Positions 1-7,976 of a DNA stretch of 64,000 nucleotides are shown one piece after another. The notes under the pieces were generated by a model that was not told the origin of the DNA, ran no database searches, and saw only the letters and a list, made by a program, of their open reading frames with translations. Both the position numbers and the translations under genes were made by a program. Source of the DNA: Cupriavidus taiwanensis LMG 19424. Lineage in GTDB: Bacteria > Pseudomonadota > Gammaproteobacteria > Burkholderiales > Burkholderiaceae. Numbering within the stretch: position 1 is the first letter of the stretch; each line of letters opens with the position of its first letter. Location: contig NC_010528.1 of assembly GCF_000069785.1 (NCBI RefSeq), positions 62,001-126,000 of the forward strand. The letters are read 5' to 3'.

Positions 1-284
1 AGCAGCAGGCGCTGCGCGCCGGGGTGCCGGCCGACGTGCATCCGCATATGCTGCGGCATTCCTTTGCCACCCACATGCTGCAGTCTTCCGGCGACCTGCG
101 CGCGGTGCAGGAGATGCTGGGCCATGCCAGCATCTCGACCACGCAGGTCTACACCGCGCTGGATTTCCAGCACCTGGCCAAGGTCTACGACAAGGCCCAC
201 CCGCGCGCCGGCCGGGCGCGCGCAAAGCCGGCAGCCGATGCCGCTGCAAGTGCGGCGCGCGTCGACGACACCCCGGAAGACTGA
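1..284 (+). CDS. xerC: Tyrosine recombinase XerC, C-terminal part (cut by window start)
   Basis: This is the end of a tyrosine recombinase that, with XerD, resolves chromosome dimers at dif during division. The visible part reads in frame from base 3 and contains the [10 protein letters not shown] block, which holds a catalytic histidine and arginine, then LGHAS, and the nucleophile tyrosine in [10 protein letters not shown]. The tail after the tyrosine is alanine-rich and ends in VDDTPED. The N-terminal SAM-like domain lies outside the window. XerC rather than XerD is chosen by the general pattern of betaproteobacterial gene order; the two are hard to tell apart from the C-terminus alone. 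The stop codon is one base away from the convergent LysR-gene stop. Confidence 0.85.
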   Translation, partial: QQALRAGVPADVHPHMLRHSFATHMLQSSGDLRAVQEMLGHASISTTQVYTALDFQHLAKVYDKAHPRAGRARAKPAADAAASAARVDDTPED

Positions 285-285
285 C

Positions 286-1242
286 TCACTCCCACTGCGC
301 CAGCACCTCGCGGAAGCGCTCGATTTCCGGCAGCAGCCAGCCGCGGAATGCCTGCACCTTGGGCAGGTTCAGCGAGCCCGGCGCGCACACGAAATACAGC
401 AGCCACGGACACGGGATGCTGACGTCGAACAGCCGCACCACGCGCCCGGACAGCAGGTCGTTGCAGGCCAGCGAAGAGCGGATCAGGGCGATGCCCTGGC
501 CTTCCGAGGCGGCCTGCAGCAGCAGCGACGAATCTTCCAGCAGCAGGCCCTTGCGGGGCTCGGGCCAGTCGAGCCCGGCGGCGTCGAACCACGGCTTCCA
601 CGGATCGCCCTCGCCGCGCAGCAGCGGCATGCCCGCCATGTCCTGCGGCCGTCCGGGCAGGCGTCCGCCGTTGAAGGCGGGGCTGCAGACCGGGAAGAAT
701 ACATCGTCGAGCAGCCGCTCGACATACAGGCCGGGATAGTCGCCACTGCCCATGCGCAGCGCGATATCGACTTCCTCGTGCGCAAAGTTGACCAGCGTGT
801 TCGACGACAGCAGCTCGACATCCAGTTCGGGATGGCGCTCGATAAAGCTGCCGATGCGCGGCGTCAGCCAGCGCGCGGCAAACGACGGCATGGTGCTGAT
901 GGTCAGGCGCTTGTCGCGGTTGCCGGCCTGCAGCGCGCGCGTGGCATCGGCGATCTGCAGCAGCGCGTCGCGCACGCGCTCGGCATAGAGCCGGCCGGCC
1001 GGGGTCAGCGCTACGCGCTTGCCGTGCCGCTCGAACAGCGGCATGCCCAGTTCGTCTTCCAGCGCGCGGATCTGGTGGCTGACCGCGCCGTGGGTGACGA
1101 ACAGCTCGGTTGCCGCGCGCGAAAAGCTCTCGTGCCGCGCCGCGGCTTCGAACGCGCGCAGCGCGGTCAGGGCCGGCAGGCGCGGCAATTCGCGGTGCCA
1201 GCCGCGCGGCATGTCTTTCTCCCAGGCGCTCTTCCAGGCCAT
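286..1242 (-). CDS. LysR-family transcriptional regulator (GcvA-like)
   Basis: This 318-residue protein is a LysR-type DNA-binding regulator. The winged helix-turn-helix is at about residues 22-82 ([20 protein letters not shown], then [20 protein letters not shown]), followed by a periplasmic-binding-like effector domain to the end. The helix pattern, with THGAVSHQI, is typical of the GcvA subgroup, though nothing here links it to glycine. It is divergent from the DUF2917 gene at 1490, which is a common pairing in Cupriavidus and Burkholderia, so that gene is its most likely target. The intergenic region holds a T-N11-A dyad at 1300-1312. A start further inside (Met at residue 11) is possible. 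Confidence 0.88.
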   Translation of the reverse strand: MAWKSAWEKDMPRGWHRELPRLPALTALRAFEAAARHESFSRAATELFVTHGAVSHQIRALEDELGMPLFERHGKRVALTPAGRLYAERVRDALLQIADATRALQAGNRDKRLTISTMPSFAARWLTPRIGSFIERHPELDVELLSSNTLVNFAHEEVDIALRMGSGDYPGLYVERLLDDVFFPVCSPAFNGGRLPGRPQDMAGMPLLRGEGDPWKPWFDAAGLDWPEPRKGLLLEDSSLLLQAASEGQGIALIRSSLACNDLLSGRVVRLFDVSIPCPWLLYFVCAPGSLNLPKVQAFRGWLLPEIERFREVLAQWE

Positions 1243-1299
1243 GGCCGTCTCCAGACGATCGGGGTTATGTGAGATTCGCTAACAAGAACAAAGAAAATA

Positions 1300-1312
1300 T
1301 ATCGTTTTGATA
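1300..1312. promoter_or_regulatory. Candidate LysR-type box (T-N11-A)
   Basis: The 13-mer TATCGTTTTGATA has the T-N11-A form and a TATC/GATA dyad typical of LysR operators. It lies 58 bases upstream of the LysR start and 178 bases upstream of the DUF2917 start, inside an AT-rich patch (about 1277-1340) in otherwise GC-rich DNA. This is pattern matching only. Confidence 0.35.
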
Positions 1313-1489
1313 GTGGTCGGGCAATCACTAATATTTCATCACCGGCCCCCGCTTTGCACACTTCTTCACGGCGATATTCGCAGGATTTAACTGGCCTGGT
1401 CCCCTTGCCGGGCCAGTTCCTGCGGCCCGCCGAGAATCCGTACTGCGTCTGGCGTATCCCCGCCAGGGCCGGCTGAACGGAGAACCACC

Positions 1490-1858
1490 ATGAAAACCGT
1501 GCTCACAACGACCGAGTTCACCCTGAATCCTGGCGAAGTCACCGCGCTGTCGGTGCACGCCGCGCAGCGCCTGCATGTTGCAGACGCCCGTGGCACCGAC
1601 GTGTGGCTGACCCGCGAAAACGATTCGGAGGACTACTGGCTGCGTTGTGGCGGCAGCCTGCTGCTGCGCGCCGGGGACGAGGTGGTGATCAGCATCGACC
1701 CGCGAGCTGTGCATCCGGTGCGCCTGGCGCTGATTGCCGAAGCCCGCCGTCCGGTGCTGGCGCTGGCCGACCTGCCGCACCTGGTGTACCGCAGCCTGCG
1801 CCGGCTGGTTCGAGGCACCGAATGGACGCCGAACCAGGACCGGGTCACCGCATCCTGA
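1490..1858 (+). CDS. DUF2917 domain-containing protein
   Basis: A 122-residue protein of the DUF2917 family, which is common in Burkholderiales. It starts MKTVLTTTEFTLNPGE and carries the family pattern of a small beta-rich fold (TDVWLTRENDSEDYWLRCGG, then GDEVVISIDP). There is no signal peptide or membrane segment. A GGAGAA ribosome site precedes the ATG. The function is unknown; the divergent LysR gene suggests it is regulated by it. The C-terminal residues after about 95 are basic and less typical. Confidence 0.75.
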   Translation: MKTVLTTTEFTLNPGEVTALSVHAAQRLHVADARGTDVWLTRENDSEDYWLRCGGSLLLRAGDEVVISIDPRAVHPVRLALIAEARRPVLALADLPHLVYRSLRRLVRGTEWTPNQDRVTAS

Positions 1859-1973
1859 AGGGCAGGACGGCGCACCGTCCGCGTCGCCTGGGGCCCGGGG
1901 CCATCTGCGCCTGGTCTGGTCGCGTGACGCTTCGGACGGTTCCGCGTCTTCCACCCCCTGAACGGGGCAGGCA

Positions 1974-1997
1974 GGGCCGGCGCAAGCCGGCCCTTTT
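1974..1997 (+). terminator. Rho-independent terminator after the DUF2917 gene
   Basis: An 8-bp perfect GC stem (1974-1981 with 1986-1993), a GCAA tetraloop and a run of four T. It ends the DUF2917 transcript just before lipB. The lipB start is only 15 bases downstream, so a lipB promoter upstream would have to read through or overlap it. Confidence 0.65.
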
Positions 1998-2012
1998 CGT
2001 TACACTCTCGCC

Positions 2013-2741
2013 ATGCATCCGATTCAAGTCATCGAACGCGGCCGCGAGGACTATCAGCCGTGTTTCGACGCGATGCGCGCCTTCACCGCCGCACGCACCC
2101 CCGAGACGCCCGACCAGGTCTGGCTGGTCGAGCATCCGCCGGTCTACACGCTGGGCCAGGCGGGCGATCCCGCGCACCTGCTGGCTCCGGACGAGCGGAT
2201 TCCGGTGGTGCAGATCGACCGTGGCGGCCAGATCACTTATCACGGCCCGGGCCAGGTAGTGGCCTATCTGCTGCTGGATTTGCGCCGCCGCCGCCTGATG
2301 GTGCGCGAGCTGGTGCACGGCATCGAGCAGGCCGTGCTGGACACGCTGGCGGCGTATAATCTCGCAGCCGAACGCAAGGCCGGCGCCCCCGGCATCTACC
2401 TGTCAGGCGGGCCGCACAGGGGCGCCAAGATTGCCGCGCTCGGCCTCAAGATCCGCAACGGCTGCAGCTACCACGGCGTCAGCCTCAACGTGCAGATGGA
2501 CCTGTCGCCGTTCCTGCGCATCAATCCCTGCGGCTATGCCGGACTGGAAACGGTCGACATGGCCACCGCGGGTGCCACTTGTCCGGTGGCCGATGCCGAT
2601 GGCGCGCCGGTGCCCGTGACCGCGGCAACACAACCCGAGATCGCACAGCGCCTGGCGGCTGCATTGTGCGAGGTGCTGGCAGCGCACGAGGCTCGCGTGC
2701 TGGCGGCCGAAGAACCTGCCGCCCCGGCCCTGGCCTCCTAG
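2013..2741 (+). CDS. lipB: Octanoyl-[ACP]:protein N-octanoyltransferase LipB
   Basis: LipB moves the octanoyl chain from acyl carrier protein to lipoyl domains of the 2-oxoacid dehydrogenases and the glycine cleavage system, the first step of endogenous lipoate synthesis in the cytoplasm. The 242-residue protein has the [12 protein letters not shown] signature at about 70-81, the catalytic lysine at 139 ([11 protein letters not shown]) and the catalytic cysteine at 173 ([11 protein letters not shown]). A variable stretch at about 186-205 ([12 protein letters not shown]) and an alanine-rich tail are not part of the catalytic core. It is 40 bases upstream of lipA, so the two are probably one operon. 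Confidence 0.96.
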   Translation: MHPIQVIERGREDYQPCFDAMRAFTAARTPETPDQVWLVEHPPVYTLGQAGDPAHLLAPDERIPVVQIDRGGQITYHGPGQVVAYLLLDLRRRRLMVRELVHGIEQAVLDTLAAYNLAAERKAGAPGIYLSGGPHRGAKIAALGLKIRNGCSYHGVSLNVQMDLSPFLRINPCGYAGLETVDMATAGATCPVADADGAPVPVTAATQPEIAQRLAAALCEVLAAHEARVLAAEEPAAPALAS

Positions 2742-2781
2742 TCAAAAGCGAAATGCACGCCGAGCGCGTGCGGAGAAATGT

Positions 2782-3786
2782 ATGAGCGACGCACTGATCG
2801 CCCCGAACGCCTCTTCCAGCGAAGCCCCGCAGTCCCCCGCGGAGCACTACGATCCGACCCGCAAGCAGAAGTCGGCCGACAAGACCGCGCGCATCCCCAT
2901 CAAGATCGTGCCGGCCGAGAAGCTGAAGAAGCCGGACTGGATCCGCGTGAAGGCCGCCACCGGCAATTCGCGTTTCTATGAGATCAAGGACATCCTGCGC
3001 GCCAACAACCTGGTGACGGTGTGCGAGGAAGCCAGCTGCCCCAATATCGGCGAATGCTTCGGCAAGGGCACGGCCACCTTCATGATCATGGGCGACAAGT
3101 GCACGCGCCGCTGCCCGTTCTGCGACGTCGGCCACGGCCGCCCCGATCCGCTCGATGTGAACGAGCCCGGCAACCTGGCCCGCACTATCGCCCAGCTCAA
3201 GCTGAACTACGTGGTGATCACCAGCGTCGACCGCGACGACCTGCGCGACGGCGGCGCCCAGCACTATGTCGACTGCATCTCGCAGACGCGCGAGCTGTCG
3301 CCCGCTACCCGCATCGAAGTGCTGGTGCCCGACTTCCGCGGCCGCCTGGACAAGGCGCTGGACATCCTGCAGGCGTGCCCGCCCGACGTGATGAACCACA
3401 ACATGGAAACCGTGCCGCGCCTGTACAAGCAGGCGCGCCCGGGCGCCGACTACGCGCACTCGCTCAAGCTGCTGCAGGAGTTCAAGCGCCGCAACCCCAA
3501 CGTGCCGACCAAGTCCGGCCTGATGGTCGGCCTGGGCGAGACCGACGAGGAAATCCTGGAAGTCATGCGCGACATGCGCGCGCACGACATCGACATGCTC
3601 ACCATCGGCCAGTACCTGGCGCCGTCGAACCACCATCTGCCGGTGCTGCGCTACGTGCATCCCGACACCTTCAAGATGTTCGAGGAAGAGGCCTACAAGA
3701 TGGGCTTCACCCACGCCGCCGTGGGCGCGATGGTGCGCAGCTCCTACCATGCCGACCAGCAGGCGCATCAGGCGGGGTTTGCCTGA
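2782..3786 (+). CDS. lipA: Lipoyl synthase LipA
   Basis: LipA is a radical-SAM enzyme that inserts two sulfur atoms into protein-bound octanoyl groups. Both iron-sulfur clusters can be read: the auxiliary cluster cysteines at 81, 86 and 92 ([12 protein letters not shown]) and the radical-SAM cysteines at 107, 111 and 114 (CTRRCPFC). Length (334 residues) is usual for the family with a short extra N-terminus. The ATG at 2782 is preceded by GGAGAAATGT; an overlapping ATG at 2778 is in another frame. It follows lipB and ends at a strong terminator. Confidence 0.97.
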   Translation: MSDALIAPNASSSEAPQSPAEHYDPTRKQKSADKTARIPIKIVPAEKLKKPDWIRVKAATGNSRFYEIKDILRANNLVTVCEEASCPNIGECFGKGTATFMIMGDKCTRRCPFCDVGHGRPDPLDVNEPGNLARTIAQLKLNYVVITSVDRDDLRDGGAQHYVDCISQTRELSPATRIEVLVPDFRGRLDKALDILQACPPDVMNHNMETVPRLYKQARPGADYAHSLKLLQEFKRRNPNVPTKSGLMVGLGETDEEILEVMRDMRAHDIDMLTIGQYLAPSNHHLPVLRYVHPDTFKMFEEEAYKMGFTHAAVGAMVRSSYHADQQAHQAGFA

Positions 3787-3810
3787 GCGGGTTGGTTGGG
3801 CATAAGAAAA

Positions 3811-3838
3811 CGGCCGGGGGTTTCCCCGGCCGTTTTTG
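3811..3838 (+). terminator. Rho-independent terminator of lipBA
   Basis: A 9-bp perfect stem (CGGCCGGGG with CCCCGGCCG), a four-base loop and TTTTTG, beginning 25 bases after the lipA stop. It also has A residues on the 5' side, so it could work weakly in the other direction for the toxin gene. Confidence 0.85.
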
Positions 3839-3887
3839 TTTTGGCTCGTGCCCGCCTCTTGGCCAGGCGCCACTGGCCACCGTCGAT

Positions 3888-4200
3888 TCAATCCGACTCG
3901 TTCAGCATCGTCTCGTAGTCCCGACCGCCATAGAACAAGCCAATGATGGAGACCTTGTCGGTATCCACGGCGAACGCGATCACGGCGCGCTTCTTGTAAT
4001 GGGTAATCGGCAGCCCTGGCCGCACGTCATCGCGCTGAGTGCCGCGATGCGGAAACGTACTGAGCGACTCGCAATATTCTACGATCGCGTCGGTGTACCG
4101 CGCCGCGATGTAGGGCGAGGCTTCTTCGGCGATATAGTCGTACAAGCTCTCAAGCTGCTCCACAAACTCCGGCGCAAAGGACGACGGGATAGGTTCTCAT
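3888..4200 (-). pseudogene. ParE/RelE-family toxin, frameshifted near its 5' end
   Basis: The reading frame from 4163 to 3888 gives a RelE/ParE-fold toxin (FVEQLESLYDYIAEEASPYI, with HRGTQRDDVRPG, YKKRAVIAFAV and the closing IIGLFYGGRDYE). The natural start is the ATG at 4200, which overlaps the antitoxin stop as ATGA, the usual toxin-antitoxin coupling. That ATG opens MRTYPVV, then one extra C (in GTCGTCCTTTGC, about 4179-4180) shifts the frame, which stops 16 codons in. Removing one base restores MRTYPVVFAPEFVEQLE, an ordinary toxin N-terminus. The in-frame alternative, a GTG at 4163, would lose the first beta strand. It is therefore a decayed toxin, a sequencing error, or less likely a +1 frameshift. 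Confidence 0.7.
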
Positions 4201-4475
4201 CGCCCTTTGGCTTTCCCTGCCTGTCTGGCAGCCAGACGAGCGCGAACGTCATCTGCGGTCACGGCACGGGACGGATCGGTCTGGAGCGCATCGTAGGCAG
4301 GGCCAACTTGCTGCAGCAGCCACGCGTCCACGGCCCGGTCACGTGCCAGCAATGCACGCAGGCCATCGCGGATGACCTCGCTCTCACTGGCATATTCGCC
4401 AGACCGCACCTTGTCCTTGACCGCCTGAGCCATTTCGGTCGGCAGCGTGACGCTCAATTGTTGCGTGGTTCGCAT
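4197..4475 (-). CDS. ParD-like ribbon-helix-helix antitoxin
   Basis: A 92-residue antitoxin. Residues 1-45 (MRTTQQLSVTLPTEMAQAVK) form the ribbon-helix-helix DNA-binding part seen in ParD/CopG proteins, with the family phrase SGEYASESEVIRDGLRAL. The C-terminal part (about 50-92), which binds toxin in this family, is charged and ends AARQAGKAKGR. The ATG at 4475 is chosen because GGGAGA lies seven bases upstream and because the conserved domain starts there; the frame stays open upstream to 4583 without homology. It precedes the toxin, and an inverted repeat upstream is a likely autoregulatory operator. Confidence 0.85.
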   Translation of the reverse strand: MRTTQQLSVTLPTEMAQAVKDKVRSGEYASESEVIRDGLRALLARDRAVDAWLLQQVGPAYDALQTDPSRAVTADDVRARLAARQAGKAKGR

Positions 4476-4490
4476 GACGATCTCCCATCG

Positions 4491-4507
4491 GTAGGATTTA
4501 ATCCTAC
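4491..4507. promoter_or_regulatory. Inverted repeat, candidate antitoxin operator
   Basis: GTAGGATT-T-AATCCTAC is a perfect 8-bp inverted repeat with a one-base centre, 16 bases upstream of the antitoxin ATG. Ribbon-helix-helix antitoxins usually bind such short palindromes to repress their own operon. Confidence 0.6.
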
Positions 4508-4597
4508 TCCCGCCGATTAGCGCCATCCACCCGCCGACCTGCGCCCTCCTAGGGTCAACCCCGACTGTCCCCGCTTGGTCCATTTCGATATGATGAA

Positions 4598-4620
4598 TTC
4601 ATCGATAAATTATCGATGAA
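4598..4620. promoter_or_regulatory. Perfect 23-bp palindrome upstream of the pxp operon
   Basis: The arm TTCATCGATAA (4598-4608) is matched exactly by TTATCGATGAA (4610-4620) around a single A. It sits 66 bases before the pxpB ATG in an AT-rich intergenic region and most probably is the operator for the pyroglutamate operon. A TATGAT hexamer at 4589-4594 could be a -10 element next to it. No regulator gene is adjacent, so the binding protein is unknown. Confidence 0.6.
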
Positions 4621-4686
4621 ATACCAAGACGTCACATTCCCGCTTGTCTGCCTACACTGGGTAGCAAGTGCGCTACCGGGACTCTC

Positions 4687-5334
4687 ATGAACTGCACCGT
4701 CCACCGACTTGCCGAGCAGGCGCTGCTGTACAGCGTCGCGCCGCCCGCCTCGCTGGCAGTCCAGCGGCGCATCTGGGCCATGGCCGCGCGCGCCGCGGAC
4801 TGGCGCGGCGTGGTGGACGTGGTGCCGGGCATGAACAACCTCACCGTGATCTTCGATGAGAGTGCCGACGCGGACGCGCTGGAGCGCAACCTGAAGCTGG
4901 CATGGGCCTCGGGCGAGGCGAGCAATGCCACCGGCAAGCTGGTCGAGATCCCGGTGCGCTACGGCGGCGAGCATGGCCCGGACCTGGGTGACGTCGCCGC
5001 GCATACCGGCCTGACGCCGCAGGAAGTGGTGCGCCGTCATGCGGCGGGCGAGTACGTGGTCTACTTCCTCGGCTTCCAGCCCGGCTTTGCCTACATGGGC
5101 GGGCTGGCCCCGGAACTGGCGACGCCGCGCCGGCGCGAGCCGCGGTTGGCAGTGCCGGCCGGGTCGGTCGGCATCGGCGGCGAGCAGACCGGGATTTATC
5201 CGGCGGTGCTGCCGGGCGGCTGGCAACTGATCGGGCGCACCGACGCCGAACTCTTCGTGGCGGACCGCGATCCGCCGTCCCTGTTCGCGCCCGGCGATAC
5301 CGTGCGCTTTGTCGCCGAGGAAATCATCGCGTGA
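4687..5334 (+). CDS. pxpB: 5-oxoprolinase subunit PxpB
   Basis: PxpB is one of three subunits of the ATP-dependent bacterial 5-oxoprolinase, which opens pyroglutamate to glutamate. The 215-residue protein is of the KipI family: it shows the conserved YFLGFQPGFAYMGGL block near the middle and TPRRREPRLAVPAGSVGIGG after it. It has no signal peptide. It is the first gene of a tightly packed operon, overlaps pxpC by four bases, and is preceded by a 23-bp palindrome. Older annotations call this family allophanate hydrolase subunit 1; the complete pxpBCA set with a Pcp peptidase makes the oxoprolinase role more likely. Confidence 0.92.
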   Translation: MNCTVHRLAEQALLYSVAPPASLAVQRRIWAMAARAADWRGVVDVVPGMNNLTVIFDESADADALERNLKLAWASGEASNATGKLVEIPVRYGGEHGPDLGDVAAHTGLTPQEVVRRHAAGEYVVYFLGFQPGFAYMGGLAPELATPRRREPRLAVPAGSVGIGGEQTGIYPAVLPGGWQLIGRTDAELFVADRDPPSLFAPGDTVRFVAEEIIA

Positions 5335-6350
5335 TCGAGATCCTTCGTCCCGGCGCGCTCGCCTCGGTGCAGGACCTGGGCCGTACCGGCTTCCGCCGTT
5401 TTGGCGTGGGCCGCTGCGGTGCCATGGACATGCTGGCGGTGGAAGTCGGCAACCGCCTGCTTGGCAATGCACCCGGCTGCGCCGCCATTGAATTCACGCT
5501 GGGCCGCGCCGCGGTGCGCTTCCATGCCGATATGCGCGTGGCGCTGGCCGGCGCCGAATGCGGCGCCAACCTGGACGGCATGCCGGTGTGGTCCTGGCAC
5601 GCGTTCGACGCGCACAAGGGCGAGACCCTGACGCTGCCGTCGACGCGCGGCGGCACGCGCGTGTACCTGTGCGTGGCGGGCGGCATCGCGGTCGAGCCGG
5701 TGATGGGTTCGCGCAGCACCGACCTGAAGTCCGGTTTCGGCGGACTGGGCGGACGCGCGCTGCAGGAGGGCGACCGCCTGCCCGCGGGATGCCCGGGCCT
5801 GGGCGCCGAGACCGACTGGATCGGCGTGCAGGCGCCGGCGTGGGCGCTGCCCGTTGCGGTGGATGGCAAGGCCACGGCGATCCGCATGCTGCCGGGGCCG
5901 GAATACGAGGATTTCGATGCGGCCTCGCAGGCCGCGCTGTGGCAGGCCGACTGGACCGTCACGCCCAACAGCAACCGCATGGGCCTGCGCCTGGCCGGGC
6001 CGGCGCTGGCGCGGCGGCCCGAGCGCAGTGCCGACCTGCTCTCGCACGGCGTGATGCCGGGCGTGATGCAGGTGCCGCCGGCGGGCCAGCCGATCGCGCT
6101 GATGGCCGACGCGCAGACCACCGGCGGCTATCCCAAGATCGGCGTGGTGATCGGCGCGGACCTGTGGCGGCTGGCGCAGGTGCCGCTGGGCGCCCCGGTG
6201 CGCTTCGTGCAGGTCTCGCTGGCGCAGGCCCGGGCGGCGCAGGAGGAACTGGCACGCTACCTGCGCCAGATCGAGCAGGCGCTGCGGTGGCAGGGCGATG
6301 GCATGCCCATCGCCGCGCGCCGGCGTACCCGCACCCGGGCGGCAGCATGA
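5331..6350 (+). CDS. pxpC: 5-oxoprolinase subunit PxpC (biotin-dependent carboxyltransferase-like)
   Basis: PxpC (KipA family, 339 residues) works with PxpB and PxpA. It starts at a GTG that overlaps the pxpB stop (GTGA). The family phrases are visible: EILRPGALASVQDLGRTGFR at the N-terminus, GAMDMLAVEVGNRLLGN, then FTLGRAAVRFHADMRVALAG, and near the end TGGYPKIGVVIGADLWRLAQ. The fold is related to a carboxyltransferase domain but no biotin is needed. The tail (IAARRRTRTRAAA) is basic and not conserved. Confidence 0.92.
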   Translation: MIEILRPGALASVQDLGRTGFRRFGVGRCGAMDMLAVEVGNRLLGNAPGCAAIEFTLGRAAVRFHADMRVALAGAECGANLDGMPVWSWHAFDAHKGETLTLPSTRGGTRVYLCVAGGIAVEPVMGSRSTDLKSGFGGLGGRALQEGDRLPAGCPGLGAETDWIGVQAPAWALPVAVDGKATAIRMLPGPEYEDFDAASQAALWQADWTVTPNSNRMGLRLAGPALARRPERSADLLSHGVMPGVMQVPPAGQPIALMADAQTTGGYPKIGVVIGADLWRLAQVPLGAPVRFVQVSLAQARAAQEELARYLRQIEQALRWQGDGMPIAARRRTRTRAAA

Positions 6351-6389
6351 GGTTGGCCGCCTCCGATGCGGCCTCACAGGAGAATGGCA

Positions 6390-7130
6390 ATGCAGATCGA
6401 TTTGAACGCGGATCTCGGCGAAGGCTGTGGCAATGACGAGGCGCTGCTGGCGCTGATCAGCTCGGCCAATATCGCTTGCGGCTGGCACGCGGGCGACGCC
6501 GCCACCATGGTGCAGACGGTGAAGTGGGCGCTGGCGCGCGGCGTGGCGATCGGCGCGCACCCGAGCTACCCGGACCGCGAGAACTTCGGCCGCACCGAGA
6601 TGCAGCGCGACCCGGAGCACGTCTACGCCGACGTGCTGTACCAGATCGGCGCGCTCGACGCGATCGTGCGCGCGCAGGGTGGCGTGCTGCACCACGTCAA
6701 GCCGCATGGGGCGCTGTACAACCAGGCGGTGCGCGACCCGGCGCTGGCGCGCGCGATCGTACGCGCGGTGCGCGACTTCGACGCCGACCTGGTGTTCTTC
6801 GGCCTGGCCGGCAGCCAGATGATCGACGTGGCGAAGGAAGCCGGCCTGCGCGTCAAGCAGGAGGTCTTTGCCGACCGCGGCTACAACGCCGACGGCACGC
6901 TGGTCAGGCGCGGCACGCCGGGCGCGCTGCATGAGGACGAGGAAGTTGCCCTGGACCAGACCCTGACCATGGTGCGCGAGCAGCGCGTGCGCGCCATCGA
7001 TGGCACCTGGGTACCGATTCGGGCCGAAACCGTGTGTCTGCACGGCGACGGCGCCCACGCGCTGGCCTTTGCGCGCCGCATCCGGGAACGGCTGGGCGCA
7101 GAGGGCATCGCGATCCGCGCCGGCGACTGA
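6390..7130 (+). CDS. pxpA: 5-oxoprolinase subunit PxpA (LamB/YcsF family)
   Basis: PxpA is the LamB/YcsF-family subunit of 5-oxoprolinase. The 246-residue protein begins [20 protein letters not shown] and has [27 protein letters not shown] and [13 protein letters not shown], all typical; the family has a metal-dependent polysaccharide-deacetylase-like barrel. The ATG at 6390 is chosen because AGGAG lies six bases upstream; the ATG at 6384 is too close to it. It is 39 bases after pxpC. Confidence 0.94.
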
Positions 7131-7237
7131 GCGCGTTCATCCGCCTTCACGCCGGCATTTTCCCCACGCGGCCTGCCCCGTCACGCGTCACGACGGCTGC
7201 CGTCCGCGCGCCTTCGTTATCTTCGTTTGGTGTTTCC

Positions 7238-7966
7238 ATGGAACAGGCAGTCAATCTCTGGCCCCTTGTCGGGGTCGGCGTCATCGTCGTCGGCTTCGTG
7301 CTGCGCTTCAATCCCATGCTGGTGGTGGTGCTCGCCGCGCTGGCCACCGGGCTGGCCGCGCCGATGCCACTGATGCAGATCTTCTCCGCGATCGGCACCG
7401 CCTTCGTCAAGGCGCGCAACCTGCCGCTGATCATCCTGCTGCCGCTGGCCGTGATCGGCCTGCTGGAGCGCCACGGGCTGCGCGAGCATGCGCAGGCGTG
7501 GATCGCGCGCATTGCCTCGGCCACGGTCGGGCGCCTGCTGATCGTCTACCTGGGCGTGCGCGAACTGACCGCGGCGATCGGCCTGACCAGCCTGGGCGGC
7601 CATCCGCAGATGGTGCGCCCGCTGCTGGCGCCGATGGCGGAGGGCGCGGCCGAGAACCGCTTCGGCCACCTGCCGGAGCCGGTGCGCCAGCGCGTGCTGG
7701 CCTTCTGCGCCGCCACCGACAACGTCGGCCTGTTTTTCGGCGAGGACATCTTCGTGGCGTTCGGCGCGATCGCGCTGATGCATACCTTTCTGCTGTCGTC
7801 GAACATCGAGGTCGAGCCGCTGCATATCGCTGTCTGGGGCATCCCCACCGCGATCTGCGCCTTCCTGATCCATGCCGTGCGCCTCAAGCGCCTGGACGGC
7901 TGGCTGGAGCGCGAGCTGGGCGGCAAAGCTGCCCGCGCCGCCGTGCCTGCGCAGAGCGCCGAATAA
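7238..7966 (+). CDS. DUF969 membrane protein, putative 5-oxoproline transporter component
   Basis: A 242-residue integral membrane protein of the DUF969 family. Several hydrophobic segments are visible (about 10-26, 28-45, 62-80, 105-125, 165-185, 195-210). It starts MEQAVNLWPLVGVGVIVV; no strong ribosome site is seen before this ATG. DUF969 and DUF979 are almost always paired and are often found with pcp or oxoprolinase genes, so a role in uptake of pyroglutamate or pyroglutamyl peptides is a reasonable inference, not an established fact. The next gene is DUF979, ten bases away. Confidence 0.85.
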   Translation: MEQAVNLWPLVGVGVIVVGFVLRFNPMLVVVLAALATGLAAPMPLMQIFSAIGTAFVKARNLPLIILLPLAVIGLLERHGLREHAQAWIARIASATVGRLLIVYLGVRELTAAIGLTSLGGHPQMVRPLLAPMAEGAAENRFGHLPEPVRQRVLAFCAATDNVGLFFGEDIFVAFGAIALMHTFLLSSNIEVEPLHIAVWGIPTAICAFLIHAVRLKRLDGWLERELGGKAARAAVPAQSAE

Positions 7967-7976
7967 GGAGCACGCC

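Noticed and set aside
4176..4183. Programmed +1 frameshifting in the toxin gene (CTT T as in RF2)
   Set aside because: The slippery site lacks the in-frame stop codon and the Shine-Dalgarno-like stimulator that RF2 needs; decay or a sequencing error is simpler.
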